Shown here: positions 1 through 11,303 of the stretch, piece by piece | How the letters are laid out: the number at the start of each line of letters is the position of its first letter | Position numbering within the stretch: the stretch's first letter is position 1 | Origin: Symsagittifera roscoffensis | Taxonomy: Eukaryota; Xenacoelomorpha; Acoela; Convolutidae | Length of the DNA: 64,000 bases | Assembly: GCF_963678635.1 (NCBI RefSeq) | Contig: NC_087063.1 | Span: 57,170,759 to 57,234,758, forward strand | Direction: 5' to 3' | Position numbers and translations under genes: made by a program | Notes under the pieces: model-generated | The model's input: only the letters and a program-made list of their open reading frames with translations | The model's database searches: none | What the model was told of the DNA's origin: nothing

Positions 1-474
1 CAGCAGGGCAAGGGCACGATTGTCCACACGCAACTTGAAAGAAGCACTCCCCAAGTAGGCCCTGTTTTTTTCCACGAAAGTGATCACCGCGAACATTTCC
101 GCTTTTGGTGCGCCGTACTTCATCTCAGTATCACTCAGGACCTTACTTCCGTAGGCTATCGGACGGAGAACCGTTCTCTCGTTCCACTCCTGCTCCTGGT
201 GAAGTATGCCTGATATCGCAACTACTGATGCATCCGTGTCTAACACGAACATCCTCTTCTCTGTTGGCATGCTGAGGACCGGTGCCTCGCAAAGTTTACG
301 TTTAATGTTTTCAAATGAAACTTGTGCCTCATCAGTCCAAGTAAATTTTTTGCCTTTATTCCTCATCAACTGCTGCATGGGGTATATCTTATCGGCGTAT
401 CCCTTGACGAACTCCCTATAATAGTAGGCAAACACCAAAAAGCTCATCAGTTGTGTATCTGTCTTGGGTGCCTT
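1..474 (-). pseudogene. pol: RNase H domain of G1 pol (end of RT to window edge)
   Basis: The minus frame is open from just after an in-frame TAG (475-477) to the first base of the window. It begins with the RT connection segment and then RNase H. Three acidic catalytic positions can be read: Asp in TDAS (about 226-240), Glu in KAEMFAV, and Asp in VDNRAL near the edge. The domain degrades the RNA strand of the RNA:DNA hybrid during reverse transcription. It appears intact as far as it is visible, but it is separated from RT by the TAG (probably a former Trp codon) and a nearby frameshift. The C-terminal part and integrase are outside the window. Confidence 0.85.
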
Positions 475-477
475 CTA

Positions 478-1024
478 GGTCAAGACCACTTCGACCGCTT
501 CGTCTCACTCCATGCTTATCCACCAGGCAGCCCAGATATTTTATGGAGTCTCTGAGGATTTCACGATTTGAGGGTTTACACTTCAGGCCCGCCTGCTTCA
601 AGCAGGTAAACACCTCATCCAACCTCTCTATGTGATCCTCCAGGGTTGGTGTTGCTATCACGACGTCATCGACATAACACATGATTAGGTTCCCATATTT
701 CTTTGTCACACTCGTGAGTGCCTGGGCCAGCAGTCGCTGGAATGTGGCCGTCGCGTTGCACAATCCGAACGGCATCCTCTTCCACTGGAACAATGCCAGC
801 TCGCACGCGAAGCCCTTTTTCTCACGATCTTGCTTTCTGAGTGGCACTTGCCAGAACGCCGAGCCCGAATCTAACGTCGTGAAGAACTTCGCGTCCCCCA
901 GCTTGGAAAGGCTCTCATCAATGCGGGGAATCGGGTATGCGTCCTTTATCGTCGCTGCGTTCAGGTAACGGAAATCACAACAAAACCTGAGTTGCCCCCC
1001 TTTTTTTAGCCATGACCACGCCAC
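478..1024 (-). pseudogene. pol: Reverse transcriptase core of G1 pol
   Basis: Gypsy-type RT palm and fingers. Visible motifs in order are RFCCDFRYLN, AYPIPRIDE, the TTLDSGSAFWQV block with the first catalytic Asp, KRMPFGLCNATATFQR, and the catalytic YVDD box at 665-676. All three catalytic Asp residues are kept. The frame is entered by a one-base slip in an A7/G6 homopolymer near 1,000-1,012, where the upstream part reads VVMAKKRG in the other frame. It is lost again by a slip near 490. The polymerase would copy element RNA into DNA in cytoplasmic particles; this copy cannot make a continuous protein. Confidence 0.9.
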
Positions 1025-1825
1025 AAGCCCACGGGTACTTCGACGGCTCGATCATATCGTACTCCAATAACATCTCGATTTCCTTCCTGCACGCTTCCGA
1101 CTTATGAGTGGTCATTCTCCTCGCCCCTTCCCTATGAGGTACCGAGCTCTCTTCTATCTCAATCTCATGTTCTACAAAGTTGCAGCAACCTATGTCGGCC
1201 TTATGCTTTGCAAAAACGTCTGCATTCCGATTTAGCACCGCCCTAAGCGAATCTAGTTCTTGGTCTGATATTTTACACTTCAGATGTTCTATATCGGGCA
1301 GGACAGGTTTATTTGCTGCTAACTCTGTTTCTGTCGGCCTCTCGGGAAAAGTCGAACAAATAGACAACCCATCATCTGTCTCCGACTTCATTGAAAACAA
1401 TTTCTTAGAAGATTTCAACTCATTTATTCTTTTCAGTATACATTCCTGGTTCGCGTGCAAGGGACATTTAGGTACATCAAACTTTTTCAAGTTCTCCACA
1501 CTTTGAAAGTCTGTGTTCAGAGGCAATGCGTAGCCAAGTTTCTTTCCACTCTGTATTGTCACTGTGGTTGCTTCTGTGTTCAACAACACAACAACACACT
1601 CACACACAGTCCGCTCTGAGTGAGTTAGAAACTTCTTCCTAAAATAGCCGAGCTCTTACTGTTTGGATTTGGTGCCAGACACACCTGTCTGTCATTACTG
1701 AGTTCAATTAGATTCCTCATCCTAAACGTCGCCACCACGGCTTGGTTTGATTTCAATCTCACTTTTCGATCCAGAAAAATCGGCGCCTTAGCCTGGTTAA
1801 TTGAGATCTTTTAAGAGGTTTCTTT
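975..1825 (-). pseudogene. pol: Protease-RT linker and RT N-terminus of G1 pol
   Basis: 975-1,607 is open on the minus strand and ends with the RT entry motif EPSKYPWACGVVMAKK. 1,608-1,825 reads as the same linker in shorter broken frames. This stretch lies in a different frame from both the protease and the RT core, so at least two indels separate them. It is typical gypsy spacer plus the first RT fingers block. Start codons are not meaningful here because the domain is internal to a polyprotein. Confidence 0.75.
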
Positions 1826-2566
1826 TCAACCCGTCATTGAGGTTGATCGTGACATCAAAGTTTCGTACGAAGTCCCTCCCAGGGTGAATTGATCGGAATA
1901 GTCCAAAATTTCCACCACCAGGAAGCTCATCCAAAGATATCTTCCTCCAAGCTGCAGTGATATAATTGGGGTCCGTCCTGTCACATAGATTGCTTCCTGA
2001 TTGGCAGCTGCCAGTCTGATGTTTGTGGGTATCAGATCCGACCTGTCAAAGCCCATATCAGTCCAGGTGCTGACTGGCATGACGGTGACCACTGCACCCG
2101 TGTCTAACAGTCCTGTTAATGAAAGTTCTCTGCCCTGCACATCTAGCACATGTGCTGCCAGATCGCCCTCGCAACCTATGTGGACCGCATCCTGTTCAAG
2201 CATGGCATTGTGTCCGAATCGTCGCACCTTCCACTCTTCTTGGCCAATGCATATCCGTCCCACCTGATCACTCACATCAGTAACGTGAGCCTTCGTGTAG
2301 ATATCAATGCCATCTACATTCATCAGAATCGGATATGGGCCATGGACTTCGAAGTAATGTCCATCTACTCTCATTAGCCTTGGACCTCCTGTCGTGAGCA
2401 GCGCTCGCACTGCCCTGGAGTCCAACTTGGGATCATTCTTCCTCAGGTAGTTCGCATAAATGTTCAGGTGTACCAGCGTAATCACGGACGGTTTACTCAA
2501 GTTCTTGACCACCTGGTGTCCTGCGACCGAGATAATTGACATTATCTTCGTTCCTTCTTTCGTCAT
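1826..2566 (-). pseudogene. pol: Retropepsin (aspartic protease) region of G1 pol
   Basis: 246-codon open frame with the retropepsin active site LLDTGA (Asp codon near 2,102) followed by VTVMP, and a flap-like region downstream. The enzyme would cleave Gag-Pol during particle maturation. The frame is -1 relative to Gag and is open upstream of its first ATG, across the Gag stop, which fits -1 frameshift expression. No canonical slippery heptamer was found in the right phase. Near 1,877 a one-base slip shifts the reading: the conserved LGRDFVRNFDVTI continuation lies in the neighbouring frame. Confidence 0.8.
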
Positions 2567-2598
2567 GCCAAAGGTTTTACTCGATCTAACATTTAGCT

Positions 2599-5309
2599 TT
2601 AGTCAAGGCTTTCTGGGTCCCTGCTTGTCTTCTTCTTTCGTTGTTTCCCCAGGATGTCGAATTTTTCCCGAAAATATGTGCTTTCCAGTGCCGACCTCAC
2701 CCATTGCTCAACTTCCTTCGTGGCTAGTTCCAGTTGGACATTCTGTAACGCTGTTATCGCCGCTAAGCCATAACCCACCTTGAGTGGACCGGCCGACTCT
2801 GCCTCCAGGCTCGAGGCTACCGCCTCAATAGGCAAGGTCTTCACCTTCTTAGTCGTAAAGATGCTTGGTGTCGTTTCTTTTCTCCGAGACTCAGCCTCGT
2901 TCATCAGACGTGCTCGACTGGATTTGACGCCTGAAAGCGCCTCTTCATGACCGGGATGTTTCGCATTTGCCACTCCATCTCAAAACTGAGTGCAATCCGA
3001 CTTGAAATGTCCCTCTAAACTACAGAAGAAGCACCTCGGTCTGTTTTTCTTTATGAGTCTCCCGACGTACTCTTAGTGGTCCTCGTCGGTCGCCTCAACG
3101 TCAGCGAGAAAATAGCCTATCACTTTCATGTTCTGTTTGTAAGCAGAACAGGCGGAAACATGGTAGTCTATCGAACCACAATTCGCACATGACCTCCTCT
3201 TATCCATGTCGTCACGAGGTCTGTACCAACTGGAGTTCGCGCCAATGTTTGTTCCACTGTAGTTGCCATAATTGCTGTAACGGTTTTGCGCCCTCGGCCT
3301 TATGAGCAAGTACTCACGAGACTTCATACGCAAATCATCGGGCGTGGGTATCTGGTCAAGCGAAATGGTGAAGTGTGTGGCTAGGATGGTTTTCAGCTCG
3401 TTACTCTTTACTCCATCCATAAACTTCGAGGCAATCGCTAAGTTTCGCTCCGATATTCTCTCATCGGGATTACTTCTCCTTCTGAGTAATTCAAGGTCAT
3501 CCAAAAACTTGTCTATGGATTCGTCATCTCTCTGACGCCTCTTCTCGAACTTCACCATAGCCTGATGCCCTTGTACTCCAGAGCCGAAATGGTTCAGCAG
3601 GGTGTTGAATATCTTGCGAGCGCTGTCTCGTTCCTTGACCCTCTTCGCCATCACACAATTTAGGGCGATGCCCTCCAAGTTGCTTGTCAGTGCGCTGCAT
3701 TCCTGTTTCTTTGAGAGATTCTCTTCCTCAAAGTGCAAGTTCATAACCTCTATCCAACTATGGATGCAACCGTCTGACTCGTCTTTGTATGATTTCGGCT
3801 TTTTGAGTGTCTTTCTTGACCTCTCTCCTCTCTCGGTTGACTTCGAGAGCTTGGTGATGTATATTTCGAGCTATCTATTCAGAGGCTCAAACATCGAAGC
3901 GTACATCGTTGTGTCCTGTGAGACCGTAGTCAGATCTGGCACTGATCTGACTTGTGGCACAGTGGGCAATCTTGTCTCCGGTGTGGCATCCGCCTGTGGT
4001 GGGACCGGGTTTGTCCAACCTGGCCTCAATGGGGCTGCCCTGGGCCGCTCCCTGTGCTCAGATTCGTAACTTGTTCTCGGACTTTGATGGGCCCCGGCAT
4101 AGCTGCGTGGACCATCTCCATCATTTGCCTGGCGTGAGCGCTCCCTTGGGGCGGAACGCTCCTCCCGATTGCTCCCGTTTAAGATTTCGTCAAGCTTCCG
4201 CATCATCAGGTCAGATTTGGCATCTAACCTTGTTTCCAGGCTAGTCATCGTGTGAGCATAGGTATTGTCGTGATCGTTCATTAATCGCTCGATCTCTCTT
4301 TTAATCCTACTTTCTCTTTCTTCTGACTCCTTCTTCGCCTGAGCCAAGCTCTCCGCCAGGCACTGATCGGTGTTGCGAAAAAATTGAGCCTGATCGACTC
4401 TCGCCTGCGACTTTACGTGTGTCAACTCATCTCTCAATTTCTCTTGACCCTGGTGAGCTCTCTCCTCGACTCGATCTATTCTCTTAGTCATGTCCCGTCG
4501 CAGTTCTTCCAGGCCTGTCAATACGCCAGTAAACATGTGGCTTATATCGCCCGCTGCCCCCCCCCCCCCCCCGAAAGACGGGGTTAGGCCCAGAGAAGAT
4601 GAGGTCAACTGCGGTTACAGCCTGGTACTTGATGACGCGCCGCCCTTCCGCTTGCCCATCGACATCATCAACCTGTCGAACGTTGAGGACGCTCCCATCG
4701 TTATCCCATCAGACAAGGGCCTAGTCGGCGAGGCGGACAACGCCTTCCTGCTCATGTCGTTCCTTGGGCACGGCGTGAAATCCACATCCGGATGGGTTAT
4801 CTCCGGATAGTCATATCTTCCAGCTCTTCTTGACTTTCCAACCCGTTTGTTCTTCACTCGGACTTATACTCGACATCATCGCATTTTTGCTCTGCTTGAC
4901 CAGAGATGATTGTTCTTTTTTCCACCTGTGAGTCTTAGTCTCTGATTTGGACATTCCCCTGAACAACACTTTTTCTCGCGGCTGGACCTCGGAACGCTCC
5001 GAGGCCTCTTCCGTCCTTTCGATTTCCACCCGTTCGAGGTCCTCACCTGGCTCAAAGTCGGGTCGGATGAGCGTTTGTTCCCCTTCGTCGAAGGGGTCCA
5101 CAAGCGCTTCGCTCGCCGGTCCGACCTCGGCACTTCGCCCTTGACTGCCATCGAGGTTCTTCTCGCTCCTTAGTCTCATTCCGTTCACTGAAAGATCAGC
5201 TTGACCTTTAGACGGTTCGTTGTCAGCAAAAATGTCGGAAACGCTGCTAAATGAAGATTGGCTACGCCTAGTTTTAAATTTTTGCGTGCTTCCTTTGCTC
5301 AGCCTGGGA
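2599..5309 (-). pseudogene. gag: Gag of G1, with two zinc knuckles and four in-frame stops
   Basis: Four open pieces (4,615-4,857, 3,871-4,608, 3,073-3,744, 2,599-2,973) share one minus frame and are separated only by stop codons at 4,615, 3,871, 3,073 and 2,980. The acidic N-terminal piece (4,811-5,309) is in another frame. Domains in order: acidic Ser/Glu-rich N-terminus; a Gly run encoded by a G16 tract (4,557-4,572); a long charged coiled coil (about 4,100-4,500); a capsid-like helical domain; two zinc knuckles; a basic C-terminus. The second knuckle (2,992-3,033) is a canonical CX2CX4HX4C. The first (3,148-3,189) has spacing CX2CX5HX3C. The protein would form the particle and bind RNA. 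Confidence 0.85.
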
Positions 5310-5735
5310 TCTTAGTAGTCGATCCTAATGAGTCTCTACGCTGCATACTTTGTAGCAAACAGTAATATTCGCACAAATTAATGGCAATGCACACGTACCA
5401 CAAATAAGTTCAATTCAAATTATTTAACGCTACCTATTCGACTTCTTCAAACTCAAGAATGCTCCCTAGATTTCTTGGTGATGATGTTAGTGACTCAGCT
5501 AAGGTCACACACGGGGCTTACTTAGTATCGAGATAATGCTAAGTCCACCCAGTTGCCTAGTGTAACAGTATCACAGATTTTCACAAGATTAGTCAATACA
5601 CAAAACACAACTGATAATCAGATGAGAATATCCTACAGGTGACAGCGATCTTTCGTCAGTATCCATTTTACCGCCACACTCGTATCAAATCACTGCTTTG
5701 TTAAAACCAAACAACCTTTTGTAAAAAGCAGTGAT
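5310..5735. other. Presumed 5' leader or LTR side of G1, no gene
   Basis: No supported coding frame. The position upstream of G1 Gag suggests leader and LTR sequence, but no TG...CA ends, no second LTR copy and no tRNA primer site could be recognised. Confidence 0.3.
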
Positions 5736-6090
5736 AAAGAAAAAGACTTCCATCGATCGGAACACTCCAAAAGAACGAAGCCCAGGACACAGTCTTCTCA
5801 AGTGAGTGTGTATTTGCATAATACACCCACCGAGGTCTTCTTTTAGGTGTCCTGCGATTGCCCGAGCTGTCCTAATAAGTAGCTTAAGGCAACATCTGAT
5901 CGAAAATCTCCAAAGTCTATGAAAAAGCCCCCCCACACCCGGGACGCCCCAAGTGCACGAGAGCAGGGAACAACTTTTCTACTAAAGTGAGTCTGTATTT
6001 GCCTAATACACTCACCGAGGTCTTCTTTTATGTGTTCCTGAATTGCCCGAGCTTTCCTATTAAGTAGCTCAAGACAACCACTCAACCAAA
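5736..6090. repeat. Two-copy tandem duplication, 185-bp period
   Basis: The segment around 5,801 (AGTGAGTGTGTATTTGC) recurs at 5,986 (AGTGAGTCTGTATTTGC). Similarity extends from about 5,736 to 5,905 and from about 5,920 to 6,090, including a shared CCGAGGTCTTCTTTTA and a TAAGTAGCT phrase. The copies differ by scattered substitutions, so the duplication is not recent. The apparent minus-strand reading frames over it (5,685-6,097) are explained by the repeat and are not called as genes. Confidence 0.85.
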
Positions 6091-6284
6091 ATAACAATCA
6101 AAAAAAAAATTGGTTCGGGTACTTCCGTCAGACCCGATCTAGAATCCAAAGTTGATCACGAATCTCGGAGTCAAATGGGCTCCTGTGATCCTAATATGCA
6201 CGCCCGTTGGTTGTTGACCTTTTATTCCGATTCTAAATGGATATTTTAGTTGCTCAAATTGCCCCAGAACGTACCCCTAAATTT

Positions 6285-6690
6285 TCAATAAGGAGGGTTG
6301 TTAAGAGGCTTAACTCACTCCGGAGGGTTACTTCGGAGGGTTGTCAAGACACTTAGCTTACATCGGAGAGTTACTTCAGAGGGTACCTTAAACATCCAAG
6401 TTACTTCGGAGGGTCCCCTTAAACTCACTAAGGAGGGTCAAAAAGAGGCTTAATATGCTCCGGAGGGTTACTTCGGAGGGTTCCTTCAAAATTTCAAATT
6501 TTTCAAATCTCACATGGAGGGTTCTCCAAGTAGTCTCAAAAGGTGTCGAAGCAAGCTAGATTCTCCGTGGGGGGTTGTTTTAACTTCTTCGGAGGGTCTC
6601 GTGGAAAGTTTCCACAAAGGAGGGTTGCTAGGGAGCTTAGCTGACTGCAGAGGGTTACTTCGGAGGGTTCCCCGAAAATCAAGAAAATGG
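6285..6690. repeat. GGAGGGTT motif cluster with higher-order repetition
   Basis: The motif GGAGGGTT or a close variant occurs more than a dozen times. A compound module, AAGGAGGGTT then a TTAAGAGGCTTA-like phrase, then CTCCGGAGGGTTACTTCGGAGGGTT-like sequence, appears near 6,289, 6,429 and 6,617. Spacing is irregular (about 140 and 188 bp). Isolated copies continue to about 8,340 on the plus strand, and inverted ACCCTCC copies occur near 6,830, 7,150, 7,850 and 9,210. Function is unknown; G-rich LTR or regulatory sequence, or a satellite relic, are possible. Confidence 0.75.
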
Positions 6691-9241
6691 GTTATTCTAC
6701 CGCGGTAAAGCCTCCAAATGCGGTGTAACTGACTTAAAACCAGGTTGGCTGACACGGTCAACCTTCCCAGTAGTATAAAAAGGTGATCTTTTAAAAATTT
6801 CTGCCGCTCGGAGGGTTCCCTAAAATTTGGACCCTCCGAACCAACAAAATCTAAAAAAAACGTCTTTTTCGAGATTACCAACCCGAAAACGGTTGCGGTC
6901 CCGGAAAGTGGTCAAAAACGTCGACTTATGGTACCAAAATTATCCAAATTGGTTGGCTAGTCTTTGCGAAATCGCCAAAAACGCGTTCGTCAAATTGGCC
7001 TTTTTTCACCACCTATATAGGTTCTGAAAGACTTTTTCCGCAATTCCTAGTGAAAGCGCCTAAAAATAATTGAAACGGCACTGGAACAATGCAAAAAAGG
7101 AGACCAAAATTGGTTTCGAAACAAAAATTTGGCCAATAACTATCAAAATTGGACCCTCCGATTCCTTCCTTTGGCAATCTTTAAGTCGTTAGCTCTATCC
7201 ACGGAGCTAATCGGAGGGTTACTCAAAAAATTCTCTAGTAACCGAGCACGTTATGCCGCTACACTCCTAAGGCAAAAATTTTTTTTCGATCTTATTCTAA
7301 AAACTCAAAAACTCGATCCCCAAAACAAATTGACAAAACTCGGAAAATTATCAAAGTTTTGATCGAAAAATTTTGTTTTCGCTAACTTGTACTAAGTCTT
7401 TTTCCGTGCGGTTTTTTAGTCAGAGGGGTCAAACTACGTAGTAACTCCCTTTATAAAAGCTTTTTGCTGTTTAGAAAAGCTCGGATAACCAAAATCTTGG
7501 GGGTCAACAGTTAGGTCGAAAATCGGTAATTTTCAACAAAATTGGGGTGTTTTTCGGGTCTAAATAGGAGATAAGTAATATATAGCGTGGACAATAATCT
7601 AATAGTAGTCGTTAATGAATATTACTACTCTTATCTGCACCAAATAACCCGAATTAAGACCCTTAACACGGAATTTCGTGATCGATGGAGGGTACAACCG
7701 GAGCGCGCCAATCGTGCCCCCCACCTCTTAAGTTTTGATGAAATAGTACCCGAATGATACTAAAACTGTTTCAACGATATCCAACAGTCGTTGTGGATGT
7801 TTTCCCTGATGCCACTGTTGAGTGTGGAATACGTCGGTTAGCTTGCCACTCTACCCTCCGGTCACTGGCAAAATCCTCATTAACGTGCTTAAATACTCAA
7901 AGTACACTCAAGGGAGGGTACCCAACCCGTCACCAAAACACGCAATCTTTCTATCAGAAATGATAAAAATCAATATTAAACAACAAAAAATAGGAAGGAT
8001 AGATCACATCTCGTCCGGAAACAACATATAAACTGTCACTTAATGTTTTTTATTGTTTTTGGTCTTTTTTTGGATTTTTCACTGTTTTTTGTACTTTTTT
8101 GTTTTCAAATAAATTTGCTTTTGGCTTTTACTTGGTTATACACTTTTTTTGTTTGGTTTTACGCTTTCTCTTTAATTGCTTTCGGTCCCGGGACTTCCCA
8201 CCTAACCCTCTGGCCCCCAGAGTTTTCGGTCTTAACTAAATTAAAAAGCTAAATAGCACTAGGCGGAGGGTACGTACCTTCCCCCTAGCACAACAAAGGT
8301 CACTAAGGCCTCTAACTCGGGCATACGCCCGGATCGGAGGGTTCGTCGCTGAAACTTTTGCTGATCATGATGGTCTCATGCTTTTAACAAGCCCACCCAG
8401 GAGCGCCATGAAAACGTCTATGTAACATTCGCCCAAATACTACACAGTGACGCAGCGTAGAAAAAGTACCTATTAACGACTGGCAGGCGTCATTTACCTT
8501 AATTTTACTCGTTTTTCACCGTCTCATCCTTGCCAGTTGATTTTCTGGTCTGTCTAAGGCTAAGTAAAAAGTTACTATTTTTAGGCCCTCAGTCAAACGA
8601 CTTTTGATCAGCTTTCGTTTACATGCGAACACAACCACATAGCTGGGTCTCGGATCCTTAGACTACGTGATTGCTATTAAAAACATGGCTCAAATACCCT
8701 ATTTTAATACGTTTTTGGTTACAGTTCTATATTAAATCCATTGGAGATGGATTGACCCTTTCCTCTTTCTAGCTAATCATATTCTAAAACATCAAACAAT
8801 ACCGGAGTTAATTCAAAGTTTTATGGCATCAGAGTAGCTGAAAAGTCAGTTCTTTATAGTCCTTCACCATTTACTGCTGTTTCTGTGGGGCCGAGCCTCC
8901 GCTTCCGTGTTTTCACTGTAATAACGTCGTTATTACTCCCAATTCGTGGCACGGGAGCGTACTGCTCTCCACTACTTTCCCACTGAAGCCTCCCTTCTCG
9001 CTAACTCCTTGCGCCAAGTGTCTTATCGTGCGTGATCGTCATGATAAGAGGCTTCGTTTTAATATCGTTATCGTCCGACTGTTTCTCGTTATTTTTGCTG
9101 TTGTTCTGATTCTATCACTTTTTCTAGTCAAAATGGCCGTTTTTTGTATTTCTGAGAAATATTCGTTCGTCAATCGAAATCTTCAAAATTAAAAAATTCT
9201 CGATTATTCCGACCCTCCTTTGCAGTATTTTTCAACCATTA
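6691..9241. other. Non-coding stretch with scattered GGAGGGT motifs and a T-rich tract
   Basis: No convincing gene. 8,040-8,180 is T-rich, and the Phe-rich frame over it is low complexity. A TATA-like AGTATAAAAAGG lies at about 6,772 but has no gene to serve. A TTTGCAG at about 9,220 could be a splice acceptor for the coding block that follows. Confidence 0.5.
8918..8936. repeat. Perfect 19-bp palindrome
   Basis: GTAATAACG, one T, then CGTTATTAC. The arms are exact reverse complements with a single-base centre. It lies 300 bp before the coding block at 9,242 and could be a dimeric-protein binding site or chance; nothing around it decides. Confidence 0.7.
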
Positions 9242-10738
9242 AGACCTCTACTTCTATTTTTACGTTTCGTCGGATGGTTGCGCTGTGCCAGTCTGGCAGA
9301 ATGGCACACTGGCATCAATGACCATCTACACAGTAGGGGTTTCCTGAGCAGACTCAGAGAGCCTACGACAGCCGACGACGCTGTATGGCCAGCTATAAAG
9401 GGTATCCTCGAATCAATGGGTGAAGCAGTAGACACCCTGAAAGAAGTTGCCTTCACTAAAATAACACCGAGAGCCGTGTTTGCACTGTCCTCGGGGTATG
9501 CACATCTCCCGGATGTACTGAAGTTCGTGTATACAATGATGGCTTTGCTCTCGGAAGGGAAATACGATTTAATCATATCAGCCCCAAATCGCGGAATAGA
9601 TATGGAGAATATGAGTCAACTCAGGGCTGAACTACCCCCGGTGTGGTCTGACATCTCGAATGCGATGCGAGGATTTAAGAACCATTCACTACACATGTTA
9701 GTGTTAGACGAAGTGCTGGGGTTGGAACTGTCGAACTTCCGTCGACAACTCAAACTGAAGCCGGGAAATGACGATGACCATCGAGTTATCGTAGCGATGT
9801 CAAATGATTTATGGTTCCGAGGAATGGAAATAAAAGAGGGAAGAGAGAGAAGGAAGAACTCCAAGGAGACCAGAGCTCATTTGGAAGTGATGGTTTTGAG
9901 AAAAATATACCCTTCACTTTCCTGATACCTGATAAAAGATTTCCTCAAAGTAGTCGTAGAAGTTTCAATCGTTGAATTACTAGCCCTATTTGTGACGTTT
10001 GGAGCAGAGAACTTTGTGAAAGAACCAGCAATACTGCTCACTCAAAAAGTACAGAATTTGCGTTTAGATGGATTTCTAACGTTGATTGCGATAACTCATG
10101 TAAACTTGGGAGGGTTGATGAATTTGACACGCTACCTGGAGCAGATGAAGGAGAACGTGAGGAAATTCGATGTGAAGCGATCCACGGGTTCCTGGATTAA
10201 GTTAAGAGGTTTGCGACATACTCTTATCCAGTACCTCCTGCAGCAGAATCGCTTTGGAACAGGAGAGAATGAAACGATTGAGAGGGAGGAAATTGTGCGA
10301 TGTCATGCTGGGGGCATGCCACTACTAACTGATCTGAGCTTAGCTATGAGGACCGATTCCTTAGAATTGATCAGAGGAGCCACGGAGTTCGTGACGGTCA
10401 TATATGGACCCGCAGTCACGTTTGCGTTCCCTGATGTTAAGGTGGAAGCCTACAGGAGGTCGGTGCTGCACCTGAACCTCATTTCAGCAGTGGACGGACG
10501 TGCGCTGAATTGGTGTGAGCAGCATGTGTTGCGAGAGCTCATGAGCGAAGACCTCTTATTTGCAAAGATATCGGAGCCAGAGATGACGGTCGTCAACTTT
10601 GACGATCACTTTCGTGATCGTATGGGAGAAGTGGACAGAGGACACGTTGAAGTTTTACCTAATCTGGAATCTAAGACCCTACGACAAAAAAAACGGCGAG
10701 GTCACGAGAATTCTTCAACTGACTGCAGCATATCATAA
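9242..10738 (+). pseudogene. Unrecognised large protein, N-terminal and central part (nucleoprotein-like candidate)
   Basis: A single plus frame runs from about 9,242 to 10,738 with one in-frame TGA (9,923-9,925); the bases between 9,926 and 9,991 are open in the same frame. The product is mostly helical-looking and soluble, with no signal peptide or membrane segment. Codon composition is balanced and richer in G+C than the flanks, so this is real former coding sequence. I do not recognise the family. The size (some 480 codons before the frame change), the acidic C-terminal tail further on, and a second soluble gene downstream resemble the N gene of a non-segmented negative-strand RNA virus, but the paramyxoviral F-x4-Y box was not seen. 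A giant Gag or an orphan host gene are alternatives. Confidence 0.6.
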
Positions 10739-11303
10739 GGTGAGAGAAAAGACGAAAGGTCGCGGTGATTATAAGAAACTGCCGGAGGAATTGCCTGATT
10801 TCCCTCTGATAAGAACGATGTTGCTCGGAGCAGTCTCCGCAGTGCAAACTCCTAGGTTGAGAGCTTTTGAGACTAACGAATGGAGGATGGCGAAATTCTC
10901 GGAAACGATGGACCCGTGTTTTGTGGGCAGAAATGCCACAGTGCTGCAGTATACGCAGTTTGCTAACACGGATGAAGCAACGAGAAGACGAATGAGCAAT
11001 GCAGCGACTCCGAAGCCTGGGAGTTTTGCCGAGGAATGGGCGAAACTGGATCTAGCGCCTATGGTGATAAAAAGCAAGACTGAATTACCACAAGCCTCAC
11101 TGATCTTAACGAGTGTGAAACCAGATTTAACGGTGGAAGGAACGCTACCGACTAGAACCATGTTAGCACCCTTTGGCTATGAGGATGTCAAAGTAGTTCA
11201 TGGAGAGGAGGAAGATCAGTCAGCTGGCAGGCTAGTTGTACCAAAATTTCCTGATAGGACCAGAGTGAAGAGCAAGGGCGCTCAAATTCAGGAAAGAACC
11301 TAG
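10599..11303 (+). pseudogene. Continuation of the nucleoprotein-like candidate in a second frame
   Basis: This frame overlaps the end of the previous one and takes over somewhere between about 10,600 and 10,700; an A8 run at 10,685-10,692 is one plausible slip site. It carries helical, basic and Pro-containing sequence for about 200 codons and ends with TAG at 11,301. Together the two frames would give a protein of roughly 650 residues, longer than most arthropod mononegaviral N proteins and comparable with a paramyxoviral N plus tail. That comparison rests on general knowledge of those families, not on an alignment. Confidence 0.5.

Larger units (their letters stand above)
1..5309 (-). mobile_element. 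Ty3/gypsy-type retrotransposon G1, decayed, cut at the window edge
   Basis: Reading right to left on the minus strand, the order is Gag (to about 2,599), retropepsin, RT and RNase H, which is the Ty3/gypsy order before integrase. Integrase and the 3' LTR lie beyond position 1. The element stands out from its surroundings by higher G+C. The Gag frame is already open at about 5,309, where a TAA closes it upstream, so the 5' leader and 5' LTR must lie to the right; I could not identify LTR ends or a primer-binding site. At least four in-frame stops and several single-base frameshifts show that this copy is inactive. The family assignment is secure from the RT and RNase H motifs; the clade is not. 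Confidence 0.9.

Noticed and set aside
206-968. Plus-strand open frames opposite G1 RNase H and RT
   Set aside because: They are antisense shadows of the clearly recognisable pol domains and show no motif of their own.
2643-2650. GGGGAAAC as a -1 frameshift slippery site between Gag and protease of G1
   Set aside because: The frame phase is wrong: Gag codons are GGG AAA, not G GGA AAC. No other canonical heptamer was seen.
6285-6690. GGAGGGTT cluster as telomeric repeat or CRISPR array
   Set aside because: Units are irregular, interspersed with unique sequence and partly inverted; spacers are not uniform and the window is eukaryotic.
8043-8252. Phe-rich open frame as a membrane protein
   Set aside because: It is a T-rich low-complexity tract; the hydrophobic look is a composition effect.
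9242-11303. Firm assignment to paramyxoviral N
   Set aside because: The expected aromatic F-x4-Y central motif was not seen, and no alignment could be run; kept only as a candidate class.
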